DNA from: Acidobacteriota bacterium
GTDB lineage: Bacteria > Acidobacteriota > UBA6911 > RPQK01 > DATIPO01
Reading direction: 5' to 3'
Assembly (NCBI GenBank): GCA_035471785.1
Contig: DATIPQ010000060.1
Span: forward strand, 1-64,000
DNA length: 64,000 nucleotides
Positions within the stretch are counted from its first letter, which is position 1; each line of letters starts with the position of its first letter. Under the pieces are notes generated by a model. It did not search any database, was not told the DNA's origin, and saw only the letters and a program-made list of their open reading frames with translations. The translations under genes were made by a program, and so were the position numbers. Shown one piece after another: positions 8,674 to 22,601 of this stretch.

Positions 8674-9280
8674 TCTCAAGCCGCGGGAAACCCTTTACCT
8701 CTACCTCTTCATGGTGGGCTTCTCTTTCGCCCTCTTCGCCCTGGGGGTGTGGGTGGGCAAGACCTACTACGTCGGCGCCCAGGCCGAAGAGACCGCACAG
8801 ACGCAGTCTCCGCCACCCCTGGCCTCCAAAGAAGGTGAGGAGGAAGAGCCCGATCTGGACTTCTACGAGAATCTGGTGGGCGACAGCCAGTCGGAGAGCC
8901 GTTCATCCGACTCGGGTGAGGGCTCCGGCGCCTCCCAGGAGGCCCCTCTCCAGCCGCCGGCTCAGACCGAGGCTCCGAAGGCTCCTCCGCCCGCGGTCGA
9001 GGTCTCGCCGCCCGCCGACGATCCCACCCTGGAAACCGGCTATACGGTGCAGGTGGGGGCGGTTGCTTCGCTGGAAGACGCCGAGCAGTTGATGCGTGAA
9101 CTGAGCGCCAAAGGCTACAAGGGATTCATCGTCAGTCCCGACTTCTCGCAGGACAGTCTCTACCGCGTCTGGGTGGGCCGTTACGCCTCCCGAACAGAGG
9201 CTGAACGGATGGAGGGGCAGCTCAAGAGCGCCCAGTTCGCCACCTACGTCAAGCGCGCCCGCTTTCCCGACGAGAACTGA
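8666..9280 (+). CDS. SPOR-domain membrane protein
   Basis: A 204-residue bitopic protein. One transmembrane helix (about 13-31) is followed by an acidic, proline-rich spacer (about 40-120) and a C-terminal SPOR domain (about 128-200) with [18 protein letters not shown] and [20 protein letters not shown] domains bind denuded glycan strands of peptidoglycan and often target proteins to division sites. It overlaps the slipin gene by 8 bp and precedes lnt by 2 bp, so it belongs to the nfeD-slipin-SPOR-lnt operon. Not clearly FtsN, DamX or DedD. Confidence 0.88.
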   Translation: MGNLKPRETLYLYLFMVGFSFALFALGVWVGKTYYVGAQAEETAQTQSPPPLASKEGEEEEPDLDFYENLVGDSQSESRSSDSGEGSGASQEAPLQPPAQTEAPKAPPPAVEVSPPADDPTLETGYTVQVGAVASLEDAEQLMRELSAKGYKGFIVSPDFSQDSLYRVWVGRYASRTEAERMEGQLKSAQFATYVKRARFPDEN

Positions 9281-9282
9281 TC

Positions 9283-10824
9283 GTGGAGGATGAAGCCCTC
9301 TCGGAATCTAGACTGCTGGCCCACCTGCGTCGAGTGCCTTGGTGGGCGTCGCTCCCTTTGGGCGGACTGGCCCTGGCGCTGGCCTTCCCCAGCTTCAACT
9401 TGATTCCCCTGGCCTGGGCGGGCCTGCTCCCCCTGCTCGATTTCCTTATCCGGCGCCCCTCCTGGAAGCGCACGGCTGCCGGACACCTGCTCTTCGCAGT
9501 CCCTTTCCTGGGCCTGCTGCTTTACTGGATCCCCAACGTGCTGGTGACCTTCGGCGGATTCCCCCGGGCGGGAGCTTTGGGCGCTTTCCTGGCCTTGCTG
9601 CTGCTGCTTTCGCTGCTCATGGCCCCCTTCACCCTGCTGACCCGCTGGTGCGCCGGACGCTCGGCCTCCCTGGCCCTCTTCTGCGCGCCCGGCTTCTGGA
9701 TGCTCAACGAGCTGTGGCGCAACTACTTCGTGGCGGGAGGATTTCCCTGGGGATTGCTGGGCTACACCCAGGTTCCCGTTCCCTGGCTTCCCATGGCAGC
9801 GGACATCGGCGGAGTCTTTCTCATTTCCTTCCTGCTGGTGGCCCTCAACGCCGCCTTGCTGGCCTGGATGAGAGGTCGACCGCGGCTGCTGCCCCCGCTC
9901 ACCGCCGGGCTGCTTGCCGCGGCCCTGCTCTACGGCGCCTACCGCACCCACCTGGGAATTCCGGCTGCGGGGTCCTCGCTGACGGCCGCCTTGGTTCAGC
10001 CCGACGTGGGGCTGGCCGAAAACCGTGAGCATTACGCCCGAAAGTACTTTGAAACGCTGCCGGCTTTCTACATCGAAGCCCTGCAGCGCGGAGCCGACTG
10101 GTTCATCGTCTCGGAGGCCCAGAATCCGTTCTTTTTCGGACGCGACTTCTACTACACCACTTTCTGGCAGCGCCAGGTGCGCAACTACGGGATGCCCATG
10201 CTCTTCAACAGCACCCACATCGATCCCCAGCGTCCCGGCGTTTACTACAACAGCGCTCACTTGCTGGGTCCCGATGGAGAAGCCGCCTACCGCTACGACA
10301 AAATGAAGCTGGTGCCCTTCGGAGAGTACGTGCCCTGGGCAGGCGTCATGAAGTACTTCTTTTCTCCCTTGGTTCAGGAAGTGGGAAGCTTCACTCCCGG
10401 CAGCCAGATGACGGTCGGGCAGGTCGACTCTCTGACCTTCTCCACCCTTATTTGCTTTGAAGGCATCTTCCCTCAGGTCAGCCGCCAGGCGGCGCGCCAG
10501 GGAGCCCAGGTGCTGGTCAACATCACCAACGATTCCTGGTACGGAGAGAGCTCGGCTCCTTACCAACTGCTGCAGATGGCGCGCATGAGAAGCATCGAGA
10601 CCCAGCGTCCCATGCTGCGCAGCGCCAATACCGGACTGACCGTGCTCATCGACGCTCAGGGACGAATCGAAGACCGCATCGAGCCCTTCAGGCAAGGCCT
10701 GCTGGTGACCGAAGTCGAGGGCGCCCTCGGCCTCTCGGCTTACGCCAGGATGGGCGAATGGCTTAATATAGGAATTGTCGCCCTCACTTTGGCGGCGGCG
10801 CTTTTTTGGAAACCCAAGGAGTAG
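9283..10824 (+). CDS. lnt: Apolipoprotein N-acyltransferase
   Basis: A 513-residue inner-membrane enzyme that adds the third acyl chain to lipoproteins. About seven hydrophobic helices (24-230 plus one near the C-terminus) flank a nitrilase-like domain. The catalytic triad can be placed at Glu278 (IVSEAQNPF), Lys340 (YDKMKLVPFGEYVPW) and Cys391 (LICFEGIFPQ). It starts at GTG 9283, 2 bp after the SPOR gene, so it is probably coupled. Presence of Lnt fits the lol genes elsewhere in the window. SEAQNP replaces the more usual WPE(S/T) around the catalytic Glu. Confidence 0.94.
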   Translation: MEDEALSESRLLAHLRRVPWWASLPLGGLALALAFPSFNLIPLAWAGLLPLLDFLIRRPSWKRTAAGHLLFAVPFLGLLLYWIPNVLVTFGGFPRAGALGAFLALLLLLSLLMAPFTLLTRWCAGRSASLALFCAPGFWMLNELWRNYFVAGGFPWGLLGYTQVPVPWLPMAADIGGVFLISFLLVALNAALLAWMRGRPRLLPPLTAGLLAAALLYGAYRTHLGIPAAGSSLTAALVQPDVGLAENREHYARKYFETLPAFYIEALQRGADWFIVSEAQNPFFFGRDFYYTTFWQRQVRNYGMPMLFNSTHIDPQRPGVYYNSAHLLGPDGEAAYRYDKMKLVPFGEYVPWAGVMKYFFSPLVQEVGSFTPGSQMTVGQVDSLTFSTLICFEGIFPQVSRQAARQGAQVLVNITNDSWYGESSAPYQLLQMARMRSIETQRPMLRSANTGLTVLIDAQGRIEDRIEPFRQGLLVTEVEGALGLSAYARMGEWLNIGIVALTLAAALFWKPKE

Positions 10825-10832
10825 ATACAGCC

Positions 10833-11949
10833 GTGCAAGAGTACCAGGATCGCTACAAGGACATGCAGGAGCGGGTCGGACACTTGTGGGAGTATCTTTG
10901 ACGTCGAAGGCAAGCAGAAACAACTCGACGAAATCGAAAAGACCATCGCCGACCCCGACTTCTGGAGCAATTCCGACGACCAGGAAACCGTGATGCGCAA
11001 GCGCAGCAGCTTGCAGGGCACTCTGGAGAAGGCCAACGGCTGCAAGAGCGCTCTGGAGGATCTGGGTGCGCTGCTGGAACTGGCCGAGGAGGGCGAGGAA
11101 GTCGAAGAAGAGATCCAGGGCGGACTCGAGGAGTTGGAATCGAAAGTCGAGTCCACCGAGCTGGAGGCCCTGCTTTCCGGGCCCCACGACCACTCCAACG
11201 CCTTCGTCACCATCCATTCCGGCGCCGGAGGGACGGAGAGCCAGGACTGGGCCGAGATGCTCTCCCGCATGTACCTGCGCTGGTGCGAGCAGTCGGGATA
11301 CAAGACCGAGGTGGTCGATTACCAGCCGGGGGAAGAGGCCGGCATCAAGTCCATCACCTTCATGGCCAACGGCGATCTGGCTTACGGCTATCTCTCGGCC
11401 GAGATCGGCGTCCACCGGCTGGTGCGGATCTCGCCCTTCGATGCTGGAGCCCGCCGTCATACCTCCTTCGCTTCAGTCTTCGTGTCGCCCGAGATCGACG
11501 AGGACATCGAGATCGAGGTGGACGAGAAGGACCTTCGCATCGACACCTACCGCTCCTCGGGCGCCGGCGGCCAGCACGTCAACGTCACCGACTCGGCCGT
11601 GCGCATTACCCACAATCCCTCCGGCATCGTCGTGCAGTGCCAGAACGAGCGCTCCCAGCACCGCAACAAGGAAATGGCGATGAAGATGCTGAAGTCGAAG
11701 CTCTTTGAACTCGAGATGGAGAAGAAACGTCAGGAGTTGGACAAGCTTGAGGAAAGCAAGTCGGATATCGCCTGGGGCAGCCAGATCCGCTCTTACGTGC
11801 TGCACCCCTACCGGCTGGTGAAAGACCACCGCACCAAGGTCGAGATCGGCAACGTGGACGCGGTGCTGGACGGCGATCTGGACGAGTTGATCCAGGCCTA
11901 CCTCAAGCGCCGCGGACGCGAGCGGGCCCAGAAGGAGGCCAAGAAATAA
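10833..11949 (+). CDS. prfB: Peptide chain release factor 2, with programmed +1 frameshift
   Basis: RF2 terminates at UGA and UAA. The first reading frame starts at GTG 10833 (AAGGAG at 10816-10821) and runs 22 codons to an in-frame TGA at 10899-10901. A +1 shift on CTT-TGA-C joins it to the main frame at GAC 10900, giving about 371 residues. The joined sequence (HLWEYL then DVEGKQKQLDEIE) matches the RF2 N-terminus. The main frame has the stop-codon-reading SPF tripeptide (ISPFDAG) and the GGQ peptidyl-hydrolysis motif (SGAGGQHVN). It is preceded by lnt (8 bp) and overlaps the next start (TAATG). Confidence 0.96.
10886..10901 (+). promoter_or_regulatory. RF2 autoregulatory frameshift site
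   Basis: The sequence TGTGGGAGTATCTTTGAC contains an internal Shine-Dalgarno-like GGGAG three bases before CTT, then TGA followed by C, a weak termination context. This is the same arrangement as E. coli prfB. Low RF2 slows termination at the TGA and favours the +1 shift. Confidence 0.95.
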
Positions 11950-12734
11950 TGACGGAAAGGCACGACAGCGAAAACCCTGACAGTCAAGCCAGCCGACCGG
12001 AGCAGGACTCCGGCCGTCCCCGGCGGCTCGATCCCTATCTGCTGCAGAGCCAGGCGCGCACCCTGCGCCAGCGCTCCGCCGGATCGGTGCGCACGGCAGA
12101 GAGCTACGAAGCTCCCATGTGGAAGAAGATCGGCACCGTCATCGTGCTTCTGGTGGTGCTGGGCAGCGTCATGTATCTGCTCACTTTCGGACAGTCGCGC
12201 CGCCAGTTGGCTTATCAGATCGGAGGAGCCGTGGAAGGCGTGCGGGGATTGAGCGAGGACCGCATCCTGCGCCTGCCGCCCCCGGCGCGCGACGATGTGG
12301 TGGCCGACGCCTCTCGGGTGCCTGTGGTTGTATTGGGTGGAGACGAGAACGCGGGAGTGACCACCACTGCCGGTGAAGGCGAGCAGAAAATCCTCTACTA
12401 CAACACCTTCCCGGAAAAGAGCGATCAGCCTCGGAACCCGACTCAGGAGGAAATTGCCCCGCCCAGCAAGACCGAGGACGCCCAAAAAGCCTATCAGTTG
12501 CTGCTTGAACAGTCTCAAGCCGCCCTCAAGCTCAGCGAGGGCCAAGTCGAAGGCTGGACCTTCCAGGAATGGCAGCCGGTTCAAAACAATCCCCCGCGCT
12601 TCTTCATCGCCTTGGTGGCTCAGGACGCCGACGGCAACACCCAGCAACTGATATGGGAGGTCAACACCGACCAGTCCAGCGCCGTGGCGCGCAGCCAGTT
12701 GGCCCGCGAACTCGTGCGTCAACTTGAGAACTGA
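11949..12734 (+). CDS. Hypothetical bitopic membrane protein
   Basis: A 261-residue protein I do not recognise. A polar, arginine-rich cytoplasmic N-terminus (about 1-56) is followed by one transmembrane helix (about 60-80), then a soluble part. The C-terminal 100 residues (about 160-261) look folded: a helix rich in Gln/Leu, then GWTFQEWQPVQNNPPRFFIALVA and NTQQLIWEVNTDQ, suggesting a beta-rich domain handling an internal repeat or ligand. ATG overlaps the prfB stop by 1 bp (TAATG), and gmd follows 9 bp after its end, so it is expressed with both. Nothing points to a specific function. Confidence 0.75.
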   Translation: MTERHDSENPDSQASRPEQDSGRPRRLDPYLLQSQARTLRQRSAGSVRTAESYEAPMWKKIGTVIVLLVVLGSVMYLLTFGQSRRQLAYQIGGAVEGVRGLSEDRILRLPPPARDDVVADASRVPVVVLGGDENAGVTTTAGEGEQKILYYNTFPEKSDQPRNPTQEEIAPPSKTEDAQKAYQLLLEQSQAALKLSEGQVEGWTFQEWQPVQNNPPRFFIALVAQDADGNTQQLIWEVNTDQSSAVARSQLARELVRQLEN

Positions 12735-13727
<993 letters not shown>

Positions 13728-13757
13728 ACCGGCAAGCGTGGAGCCCCCAAGACTACT

Positions 13758-14696
13758 ATGAGAGCCTTCATCACCGGCGCCGGGGGATTCGCGGGACGCT
13801 ACTTGACAGACTCCCTGCGCCGCCACGGCTGGGAGGTTTCGGGCTTGGCCTCGCGCACCAAGGCGCTCGACGACGACATTCCGGCGGGCGACGTACTCGA
13901 TTTCCGACGCCTGCTGGAATTGATCGGGAGGGCGCACCCCGATGCCGTTTTCCACTTGGCCGCCGCCTCCAATCCCTCAAAGTCCCTGCAGGATCCCCTG
14001 CCTCACTACCAGATCAATGCCCTGGGTACGGCAACCCTGCTGGAGGCCCTCCGCCGGCAGGCCCCCCGAGCCCGTACGCTGATCGTCAGCACCGGACACG
14101 TCTACCGTCCCGCCGACGTCGAGGGAGGACTCGACGAAGACAGTCCCCTGCATCCTTCCAGCCCCTACGCCGCCTCCAAACGGGCCGCAGAGATCGCCGC
14201 CCTGCAGTACGCCGGCACCTACGGCCTGCCGGTGATGATCGCCCGTTCCTTCAATCACGCCGGGCCCGGGCAGAGCAGCCACTACGTGGTGGCTCAGTTC
14301 TGCGCCCAAGCCGCCGCGCTGGAACGTGTCGACCCCTCCACGGAAGCGGCCATGGAAGTGGGCAACCTGAACCCCATACGCGACTTTCTCGACGTGCGGG
14401 ACGTAGTGGAAGCCTACCGGTTGCTGGTGGAGCGGGGAGAGCCGGGCCAGATCTACAACGTGGCCTCGGGACAGGGAACCGCCATCAAAGACCTTCTATC
14501 CATGGTGCTGGAAGAGATCGGCCGTCCGGTCACGGTGCACAGCAGGCAGGAGAGGCAGCGTAGCGGAGAGGCCTCGGTTCTGGTGGGCAATCCTGAAAAA
14601 CTAAGGCGGGCCACCGATTGGCGGCCCGCCCGTGCATTGAACCAAACCATCCAGGAGACATTGGATGAGTGGCGTCAGCGCCAGTCCGGCGCTTGA
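13758..14696 (+). CDS. NAD-dependent epimerase/dehydratase, probable GDP-6-deoxy-4-ketomannose reductase
   Basis: A 312-residue extended SDR protein. It has FITGAGGFAGRYL (4-16), FHLAAASNPSKSL, STGHVYR, the YAASKRAAE catalytic YxxxK, and RSFNHAGPGQSSHYVVAQF, a segment common to Rmd-type reductases. RDFLDVRDVVEAY and a C-terminal DWRP substrate-binding motif complete it. Directly following gmd, it most likely reduces the 4-keto group to yield GDP-D-rhamnose (Rmd). GDP-fucose synthase is less likely because the epimerase-specific residues are not obvious. It starts 30 bp after gmd. Confidence 0.82.
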   Translation: MRAFITGAGGFAGRYLTDSLRRHGWEVSGLASRTKALDDDIPAGDVLDFRRLLELIGRAHPDAVFHLAAASNPSKSLQDPLPHYQINALGTATLLEALRRQAPRARTLIVSTGHVYRPADVEGGLDEDSPLHPSSPYAASKRAAEIAALQYAGTYGLPVMIARSFNHAGPGQSSHYVVAQFCAQAAALERVDPSTEAAMEVGNLNPIRDFLDVRDVVEAYRLLVERGEPGQIYNVASGQGTAIKDLLSMVLEEIGRPVTVHSRQERQRSGEASVLVGNPEKLRRATDWRPARALNQTIQETLDEWRQRQSGA

Positions 14697-14701
14697 TCTA
14701 T

Positions 14702-15031
14702 CTATCCCGCTCCTCTGCACAGCGAAGAACGGATCTTGCGGGCCAGGCGGCGGTCGCGTTCATAAGCGTTGCGCCGCCGCAGCCATTCCCTCATGGGACC
14801 CGGATCCAGGCCCAGGATGGCGCAGATCCAGTCGAAGCTGCCGGCGCAGTCATCGCTTGCGAAAAACCACTCCAGCGCGTCGGCCCGCACTTCTTCGCGG
14901 TTCCTCTTGCTGGGAGAGAGAGCGTCTGAAAAGGCCTGAGCCAAGATGGCTCTGGCCAGCTTTTGCAGGTTGTAGTCGGGAGTCTGCTCGATTTGGCGTT
15001 TCAAAATAGCAGGTGTCGTCGCTTGAGTCAT
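14702..15031 (-). CDS. Hypothetical small protein
   Basis: A 109-residue, mostly helical charged protein starting MTQATTPAILKRQIEQTP. The middle part, ALEWFFASDDCAGSFDWICAILGLDPGPMREWL, resembles small uncharacterised bacterial proteins in which a short acidic loop is followed by a helix-turn-helix-like ICxxLGLDPxxxRxxL unit. The rest is arginine-rich (RRRNAYERDRRLARKIR). It could be a nucleic-acid-binding regulator, but that is only an impression. It lies convergent to the rmd-like gene. An upstream in-frame extension to 15154 is possible but starts inside poor coding sequence. Confidence 0.55.
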   Translation of the reverse strand: MTQATTPAILKRQIEQTPDYNLQKLARAILAQAFSDALSPSKRNREEVRADALEWFFASDDCAGSFDWICAILGLDPGPMREWLRRRNAYERDRRLARKIRSSLCRGAG

Positions 15032-15354
15032 GAGGCTGCCACCCTTTCCCTTCTGTTCATGCGCACTGGAAGGAGTAGCAACGCCGATGCCACACCCAAA
15101 CCCCCAAAAACCCAGCATCCCCGCGACTCCAGGCAAGCGTTTGGGGTAAAACACCCAGACGGCCTAAGCCAAATAACGAAATCCCGCTCCGAGCATAGCG
15201 CCGGTCAGCGCCTGTGTTATGGATCAAGTCCGGGTTCGCTGAACGCGGGCGTGCCCAGCCCCTCCTGTGGTCAATGGACCGCCTCCGTCCCCGGCCTGGT
15301 GGGAGGCGCATCCTTGCGGCGATCCTGGCGCGGGCACGAGACGGCTGGCTGCCT
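15032..15354. other. Intergenic stretch with nothing recognised
   Basis: About 320 bases between the small minus-strand gene and the end of gcvP. No tRNA, convincing terminator, or open frame with coding character was seen. Part of it is C-rich and could be the promoter and leader of the small gene. Confidence 0.5.
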
Positions 15355-18210
<2,856 letters not shown>

Positions 18211-18287
18211 AGTCGCTGTAGTCCTTTCTCTCGCCCGCTCCGGCCCGAGGACTGCCTGCCGCAGGCGTCGATCACACTTACGCGGCC

Positions 18288-18293
18288 AGTATA
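18288..18293 (-). promoter_or_regulatory. -10 element TATACT, possible gcvP promoter
   Basis: TATACT on the minus strand, 77 nt before the gcvP start. A weak -35 (TTCCTC) lies 17 bp upstream. It would give a leader of about 70 nt. Confidence 0.35.
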
Positions 18294-18363
18294 CGTGATC
18301 CCCACATCCCGAGGAAGGATGCCGCTGGACGAGGACGGGACGGGCGCCGATATCAGGTGGTCC

Positions 18364-18372
18364 TGCTAGACT
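18364..18372 (+). promoter_or_regulatory. Extended -10 promoter, TGcTAGACT, before recJ
   Basis: TAGACT ends 6 nt before GTG 18379, identical in sequence to the nfeD promoter. The predicted transcription start lies at about the GTG, which argues against the TTG at 18373 as the start. Confidence 0.5.
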
Positions 18373-18378
18373 TTGAGG

Positions 18379-20082
18379 GTGAGATACCGATGGCAGGCTA
18401 TCGAGACGGACGGCGATGCGGCCGACAGGCTGGCACGCGACATGGATATCGATCGGCTGCTGGCCCGTCTGCTGCTGCAGCGCGGCATCGCCGACCCCGA
18501 TCAGGCCCGCTCCTTCCTTAATCCCCGGCTGGAGGACCTGCATGATCCCTTCCTGATGCGGGACATGCAGCGGGTGGTGGAGCGTGTCGAGAGGGCCCTG
18601 CGCGAGAAGGAGAAAATCCTTATCTACGGCGACTATGACGTGGACGGGATCACCTCCACCGTGGTGCTGAGGCGGGCCCTGGAAATGCTGGGCGGGAAGG
18701 TCGATTTCCACATCCCGGCCCGGCTCGAGGACGGCTACGGACTGCAGCCTGATGTCATGCGCGAATTCGCCCTCAAGGGCTTTTCGCTGATCATCAGCGT
18801 CGACTCGGGAGTCCGCGCCTTCGAGTCCTGCCGCGCGGCCCGCGAGGCCGGCGCCGACCTCATCGTCACCGATCATCACACCCCCGCCGAGACCTTGCCC
18901 GAAGCCTACGCCATCCTCAATCCCAAGCGCTTCGACTGCTCATACCCCTGCAAGGATCTGGCGGCCGTGGGCGTGGTCTTCAAGCTGGTGCAGGCGCTCT
19001 TTCAGCGAAGCGGACGGGAGACGGTGCTGCCTCATTTCCTCAAGCTGGTAGCCATCGGGACGGTGGCCGACATCGTGCCCGTGGTGGGCGAGAACCGCAT
19101 CATCGTGAAATACGGCCTGCAGGGCCTGGAAAGGCCCAACAACCTGGGCCTGCAGGAACTGCTGGTGGGCGCCGGGGTGGAAGGCCCCGTAGGACTGAGC
19201 GACGTGGGATTCCGCATCGCCCCCCGCATCAATGCCGTCACCCGCATGGGCGGCGGACGCGAAGTGGTGGATCTGTTCGCCCTCTCCGACCGCCGGCAGG
19301 CGCGCCGCCTGGTGGAGGAGATGAATCGCAAGAACGATGCCCGGCGAGGCGAGGAAGAGAGAATCCTGGAAGAGATCGAAGACCGCGTAGCCGAGCGGCC
19401 CCAGGACTTCAGCAAGCGCTTCCTGGTGGTAGCGGGACGCGATTGGCACCGGGGCGTCATCGGCATCGTGGCCTCGCGGCTGGTGGACCGCTTCCACCGT
19501 CCCGTGCTGGTGCTTTCGGTGGGATCCGAGAACACCCAGGGCTCGGGACGCAGCATCACCCCCTTCAACCTGGTCGAGTCCCTCGACCGCCACGCCTCTT
19601 TCTTCCAACGCCACGGCGGACACCCCATGGCGGTGGGATGCACGCTGCAGGTCAGCGACCTTGAAGATCCCCGCTTGAGCGAACTGTCCGCGGCCCTCAA
19701 CGACCATGCCGATCAGCACCTCGACGATGAAGACCTGGTGCCGCGCCTCAAGATCGCCTGCGAGTTGCCGGCCGAGGCGGTCAGCCTGGGCCTGTGCCGC
19801 CAGGTAGAGCGTTTGGCGCCCTACGGAGTGGGAAACCCGACGCCGGTGTTCGCTTCCCGCGCCATGCCTGTGGCGGCGGGACCGTGGCTGCTCAAGGAAC
19901 GCCATCTCAAGTTTCAGGTGCAGTGCAACGGATCGCGGGTAGACGCCATCTGGTGGAAGAACGCCCAGGCCGCCGAAGGTCTGTCCCCCGGAAGTCCGGT
20001 CGATCTGGCCTTCACCTTGGGGCGCCAGTTCTTTCAGGGCGAGGAGAGCCTGCAGCTCACCATACGTGACCTGCATGCCTGA
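18379..20082 (+). CDS. recJ: Single-stranded-DNA-specific exonuclease RecJ
   Basis: A 567-residue DHH-family 5'-3' exonuclease used in recombination and mismatch repair. The metal-binding motifs are in order: [13 protein letters not shown] (motif I), [21 protein letters not shown] (the DHH motif), then the DHHA1 region with [25 protein letters not shown] and [24 protein letters not shown]-terminal OB-like part ends the protein. Length agrees with RecJ (about 560-580). GTG 18379 is chosen because a strong -10 ends 6 nt before it; TTG 18373 would add two residues. Confidence 0.95.
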   Translation: MRYRWQAIETDGDAADRLARDMDIDRLLARLLLQRGIADPDQARSFLNPRLEDLHDPFLMRDMQRVVERVERALREKEKILIYGDYDVDGITSTVVLRRALEMLGGKVDFHIPARLEDGYGLQPDVMREFALKGFSLIISVDSGVRAFESCRAAREAGADLIVTDHHTPAETLPEAYAILNPKRFDCSYPCKDLAAVGVVFKLVQALFQRSGRETVLPHFLKLVAIGTVADIVPVVGENRIIVKYGLQGLERPNNLGLQELLVGAGVEGPVGLSDVGFRIAPRINAVTRMGGGREVVDLFALSDRRQARRLVEEMNRKNDARRGEEERILEEIEDRVAERPQDFSKRFLVVAGRDWHRGVIGIVASRLVDRFHRPVLVLSVGSENTQGSGRSITPFNLVESLDRHASFFQRHGGHPMAVGCTLQVSDLEDPRLSELSAALNDHADQHLDDEDLVPRLKIACELPAEAVSLGLCRQVERLAPYGVGNPTPVFASRAMPVAAGPWLLKERHLKFQVQCNGSRVDAIWWKNAQAAEGLSPGSPVDLAFTLGRQFFQGEESLQLTIRDLHA

Positions 20083-20154
20083 GAAATTATCGGCGCAGCC
20101 CAAGCCTCGGCTGCCCTCAGTGCGTCGGAGCGATGTTATTGCGGCCTTGCGATT

Positions 20155-20163
20155 TGCTACCAT
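20155..20163 (+). promoter_or_regulatory. Extended -10-like TGcTACCAT before lptC/lptA fusion
   Basis: TG at 20155-20156 and TACCAT at 20158-20163, 11 nt before the ATG at 20175. A GGGC lies between but no clear Shine-Dalgarno sequence. Confidence 0.35.
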
Positions 20164-20174
20164 AAATAGGGCCC

Positions 20175-22601
20175 ATGCAAACCACACGTTGGATTCGGCT
20201 GGGGCTGGCCGTGGTCTTCCTGGCCGGGTTGGCCGCCATCATTTTCAGCCTGACTTCCAGACAACCGGGAACTCCCGAGGCGGTCGAAGAGCCTCTGTTG
20301 GATCCCGATGTCGAAAGCCAAAGCACCCGTTTCGAGTACTCCGAGAAGGAGGAGGGGCGCACTGTTTTCCGCGTGCAGGCCCTGCAGAGCATCCAGCGCA
20401 GCGACGGCCGCCATGAACTCGAGGAGGTGCTGCTCGAGCTCTACAATCCGCAAGGCGAAGTGGCCGACACCATCCGCGGACGCAAGGCTCTTTACCGCGT
20501 GGGCGAGTCCCGCGTGGAGTTCAGCCAGGACGTGGAAATCCGCCTGGTGGACGGAACCGTCATCCGGTCCCAGCAGGTGCGGGCCGACCTGGAGCGGGAA
20601 CTGATTCTCATCGATCAGCAGTTCTCCTTCAGCCGCCAGCGGGCCTCGGGGGAGGGCCGGCGCCTGCTCTACCGCATCCAGCCCCAGGTAGCCGAGATCG
20701 AGGATTTCAAGGTGCGCATGCCCTCGCGGGAGCTGCCCCTCGACGTCGCCTCCGCCCAGGCCGTTTACGACCTCGGCCGCCACCATGTCGAGCTGACCGG
20801 GGACTCCAGCATCACCCGCCGGCCCACCCTCTTGACCGCCGACCGCATCGAGGTCTGGATGGATTCGACGCAGCGGCTGGAGCGCATCCTCAGTCAGGGC
20901 TCGGCACGCTTCGCACCCCAACTTGGTCAGTCCTTCGCCGGCCAGGTCATCGACATGGCCTTTCAGCCCGCCTCGGGACGCCTCCTCAGGCTTGAAGTGA
21001 GGGCCGCCTCGCCGTCCGCGGGCCGACCAGCACAAAGGGCCGTCTACCAGGAAGAGACGCCTCAGGGCCAACAGCACCTCGAGTCCGACCTGATCGTGGG
21101 ACGGCCCACGCCGGCCCGCGGCCAGGGCGCAGACCTGTGGCTGTTGCGGCAACTCGAGGCCCGCGGAGACACGCTCTTCCGCTCTCCGCCCCTGCGTATC
21201 CGCGAGGCTCAGTCCCAGGTTTTCCTGCTCCAGTTCGCGCCCGGCGGACGGTCCATGCGCACGGTCACGCTGCAAGATCAGGTCTCCGTCCTGCGCCGCC
21301 AGGGCCAGGGACACGAGCAGTCGCTGGAGGAACTCTACAGCTCCCGAATCGACCTGCGTCTGAACGAGGAGGAGCAACTGGAAGAGGCCCGGGTGGCAGG
21401 TCCGGCCCGCCTGGAAGTGAACCGTTCGGGAACCTTTCGCCGTCTTACTGCCCAGGACGGACTCGTGGCGGAGTTCGATCAAGGCCAGATAAAGAGCCTG
21501 CAAGCCGGCGGCGGCTGCCGCCTCGACAGCCGCCAGGGCCGAGAAGAAAGCAGCATTCAGGCCCCTCAGATCCGCTTCCGCTTTGAAGACGGCAAGCCGT
21601 TTTCGGCATGGGCGGGAGAAGGAGTCATCGTGGATATGGGACAACGCCAGACCCGCAGCCGCACCTTGAGCCTGCACTACCGCGGCGGACTGTTGGCCAA
21701 GGCCGTACAGACCGGGCTCTTCAGTCTCAGCGACCCGGCTGCCGGCATCGAGCTGATGTCCGAAGAGGCGGTCTACCATCCCATCGCCAACCAGGTCCGG
21801 GCCGCCAGTTCGCCCCAGCGCCGCCGGCTCGTTTACCGCAACTCAGACCAGGCAGAGCCGGTCACCACGACCGCCGATGAGTTCCTCCTCGATCGCGCCG
21901 ACGGCGGCATCACCGCTCTGGGAGACGTCCGCACCGACTTGCGCTCAGGTGAGGAGCCCTGGATGTTGCAGGCGGGACGGATGCGCATCGATCAGGCCTC
22001 GGAAGTGGTCGAGTACAGCCTCTCGCCCAAGCTTGAGCGCTCCGGCAACCTGTTTCAGGCCCGACGCATTCTGCTCTCCAGCGCCGACCGCAGCCTGCGC
22101 CTGCAGGACGAGGTCTTCAGCCGCTTCCAGGCCCAGGGACCCGCAGGGGCCTCGGCCGACGAGGCCGGGAGGCAGACTTACCAGGTGCGCTCGCAGACGC
22201 TGAGGTTGGATCCCGACGGAGGGAGGGCCGAGTACCGGGGAGAAGTCTTCCTCAAGAGCCGGCAGCTTGAGATCGATGCCCCCAACATGGACATCGTGGA
22301 GAGCCAAGGGCCGCCCTCACAAGCCTCCCTTGGAGGCAACGGCTCCGCCGCCGACTCCGCGCCCCAAACCTCCCGCAGGATCGAGGCTTGGGACCAGGTG
22401 GAGATCCGCCTGGCCGATGGAAGGCGTGCGCTGGGCGGACGCTTGGTTTATGATCCGACCGCCGACCAAGGCCGCTTGACGGGCGATCCGGTGCGCCTCT
22501 ATCAGCCTGATCCCAAGAGCGGCAAAACCCGCAAACTGGAGGGCGCGGTGTTGGTTTTTCAGGTTGAGAACGACAGCTTCCAGATGCAGGGGGTGCAATG
22601 A
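20175..22601 (+). CDS. LptC-LptA-like LPS transport bridge protein (fused, 808 aa)
   Basis: An 808-residue protein anchored by one N-terminal helix (about 7-27). Residues about 50-190 fit Lpt[22 protein letters not shown]..., then [23 protein letters not shown]. The remainder is rich in OstA/LptA-like beta strands, with repeated patterns such as 'VRADLER', 'ADRIEVWMD', '[21 protein letters not shown]', '[20 protein letters not shown]' and '[19 protein letters not shown]', the last being typical LptA. It overlaps lptB by 4 bp. Normal LptC and LptA are each about 190 residues, so this protein could span much of the periplasm as one covalent jelly-roll bridge carrying LPS to LptD. The domain boundaries are my estimate. 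Confidence 0.82.
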   Translation: MQTTRWIRLGLAVVFLAGLAAIIFSLTSRQPGTPEAVEEPLLDPDVESQSTRFEYSEKEEGRTVFRVQALQSIQRSDGRHELEEVLLELYNPQGEVADTIRGRKALYRVGESRVEFSQDVEIRLVDGTVIRSQQVRADLERELILIDQQFSFSRQRASGEGRRLLYRIQPQVAEIEDFKVRMPSRELPLDVASAQAVYDLGRHHVELTGDSSITRRPTLLTADRIEVWMDSTQRLERILSQGSARFAPQLGQSFAGQVIDMAFQPASGRLLRLEVRAASPSAGRPAQRAVYQEETPQGQQHLESDLIVGRPTPARGQGADLWLLRQLEARGDTLFRSPPLRIREAQSQVFLLQFAPGGRSMRTVTLQDQVSVLRRQGQGHEQSLEELYSSRIDLRLNEEEQLEEARVAGPARLEVNRSGTFRRLTAQDGLVAEFDQGQIKSLQAGGGCRLDSRQGREESSIQAPQIRFRFEDGKPFSAWAGEGVIVDMGQRQTRSRTLSLHYRGGLLAKAVQTGLFSLSDPAAGIELMSEEAVYHPIANQVRAASSPQRRRLVYRNSDQAEPVTTTADEFLLDRADGGITALGDVRTDLRSGEEPWMLQAGRMRIDQASEVVEYSLSPKLERSGNLFQARRILLSSADRSLRLQDEVFSRFQAQGPAGASADEAGRQTYQVRSQTLRLDPDGGRAEYRGEVFLKSRQLEIDAPNMDIVESQGPPSQASLGGNGSAADSAPQTSRRIEAWDQVEIRLADGRRALGGRLVYDPTADQGRLTGDPVRLYQPDPKSGKTRKLEGAVLVFQVENDSFQMQGVQ

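Noticed and set aside
9244-11460. A 738-codon minus-strand frame over lnt and prfB
   Set aside because: Shadow of recognised plus-strand genes with catalytic motifs.
18211-18372. Glycine riboswitch before gcvP
   Set aside because: The 160-nt leader lacks the conserved aptamer cores and is short for a tandem aptamer.
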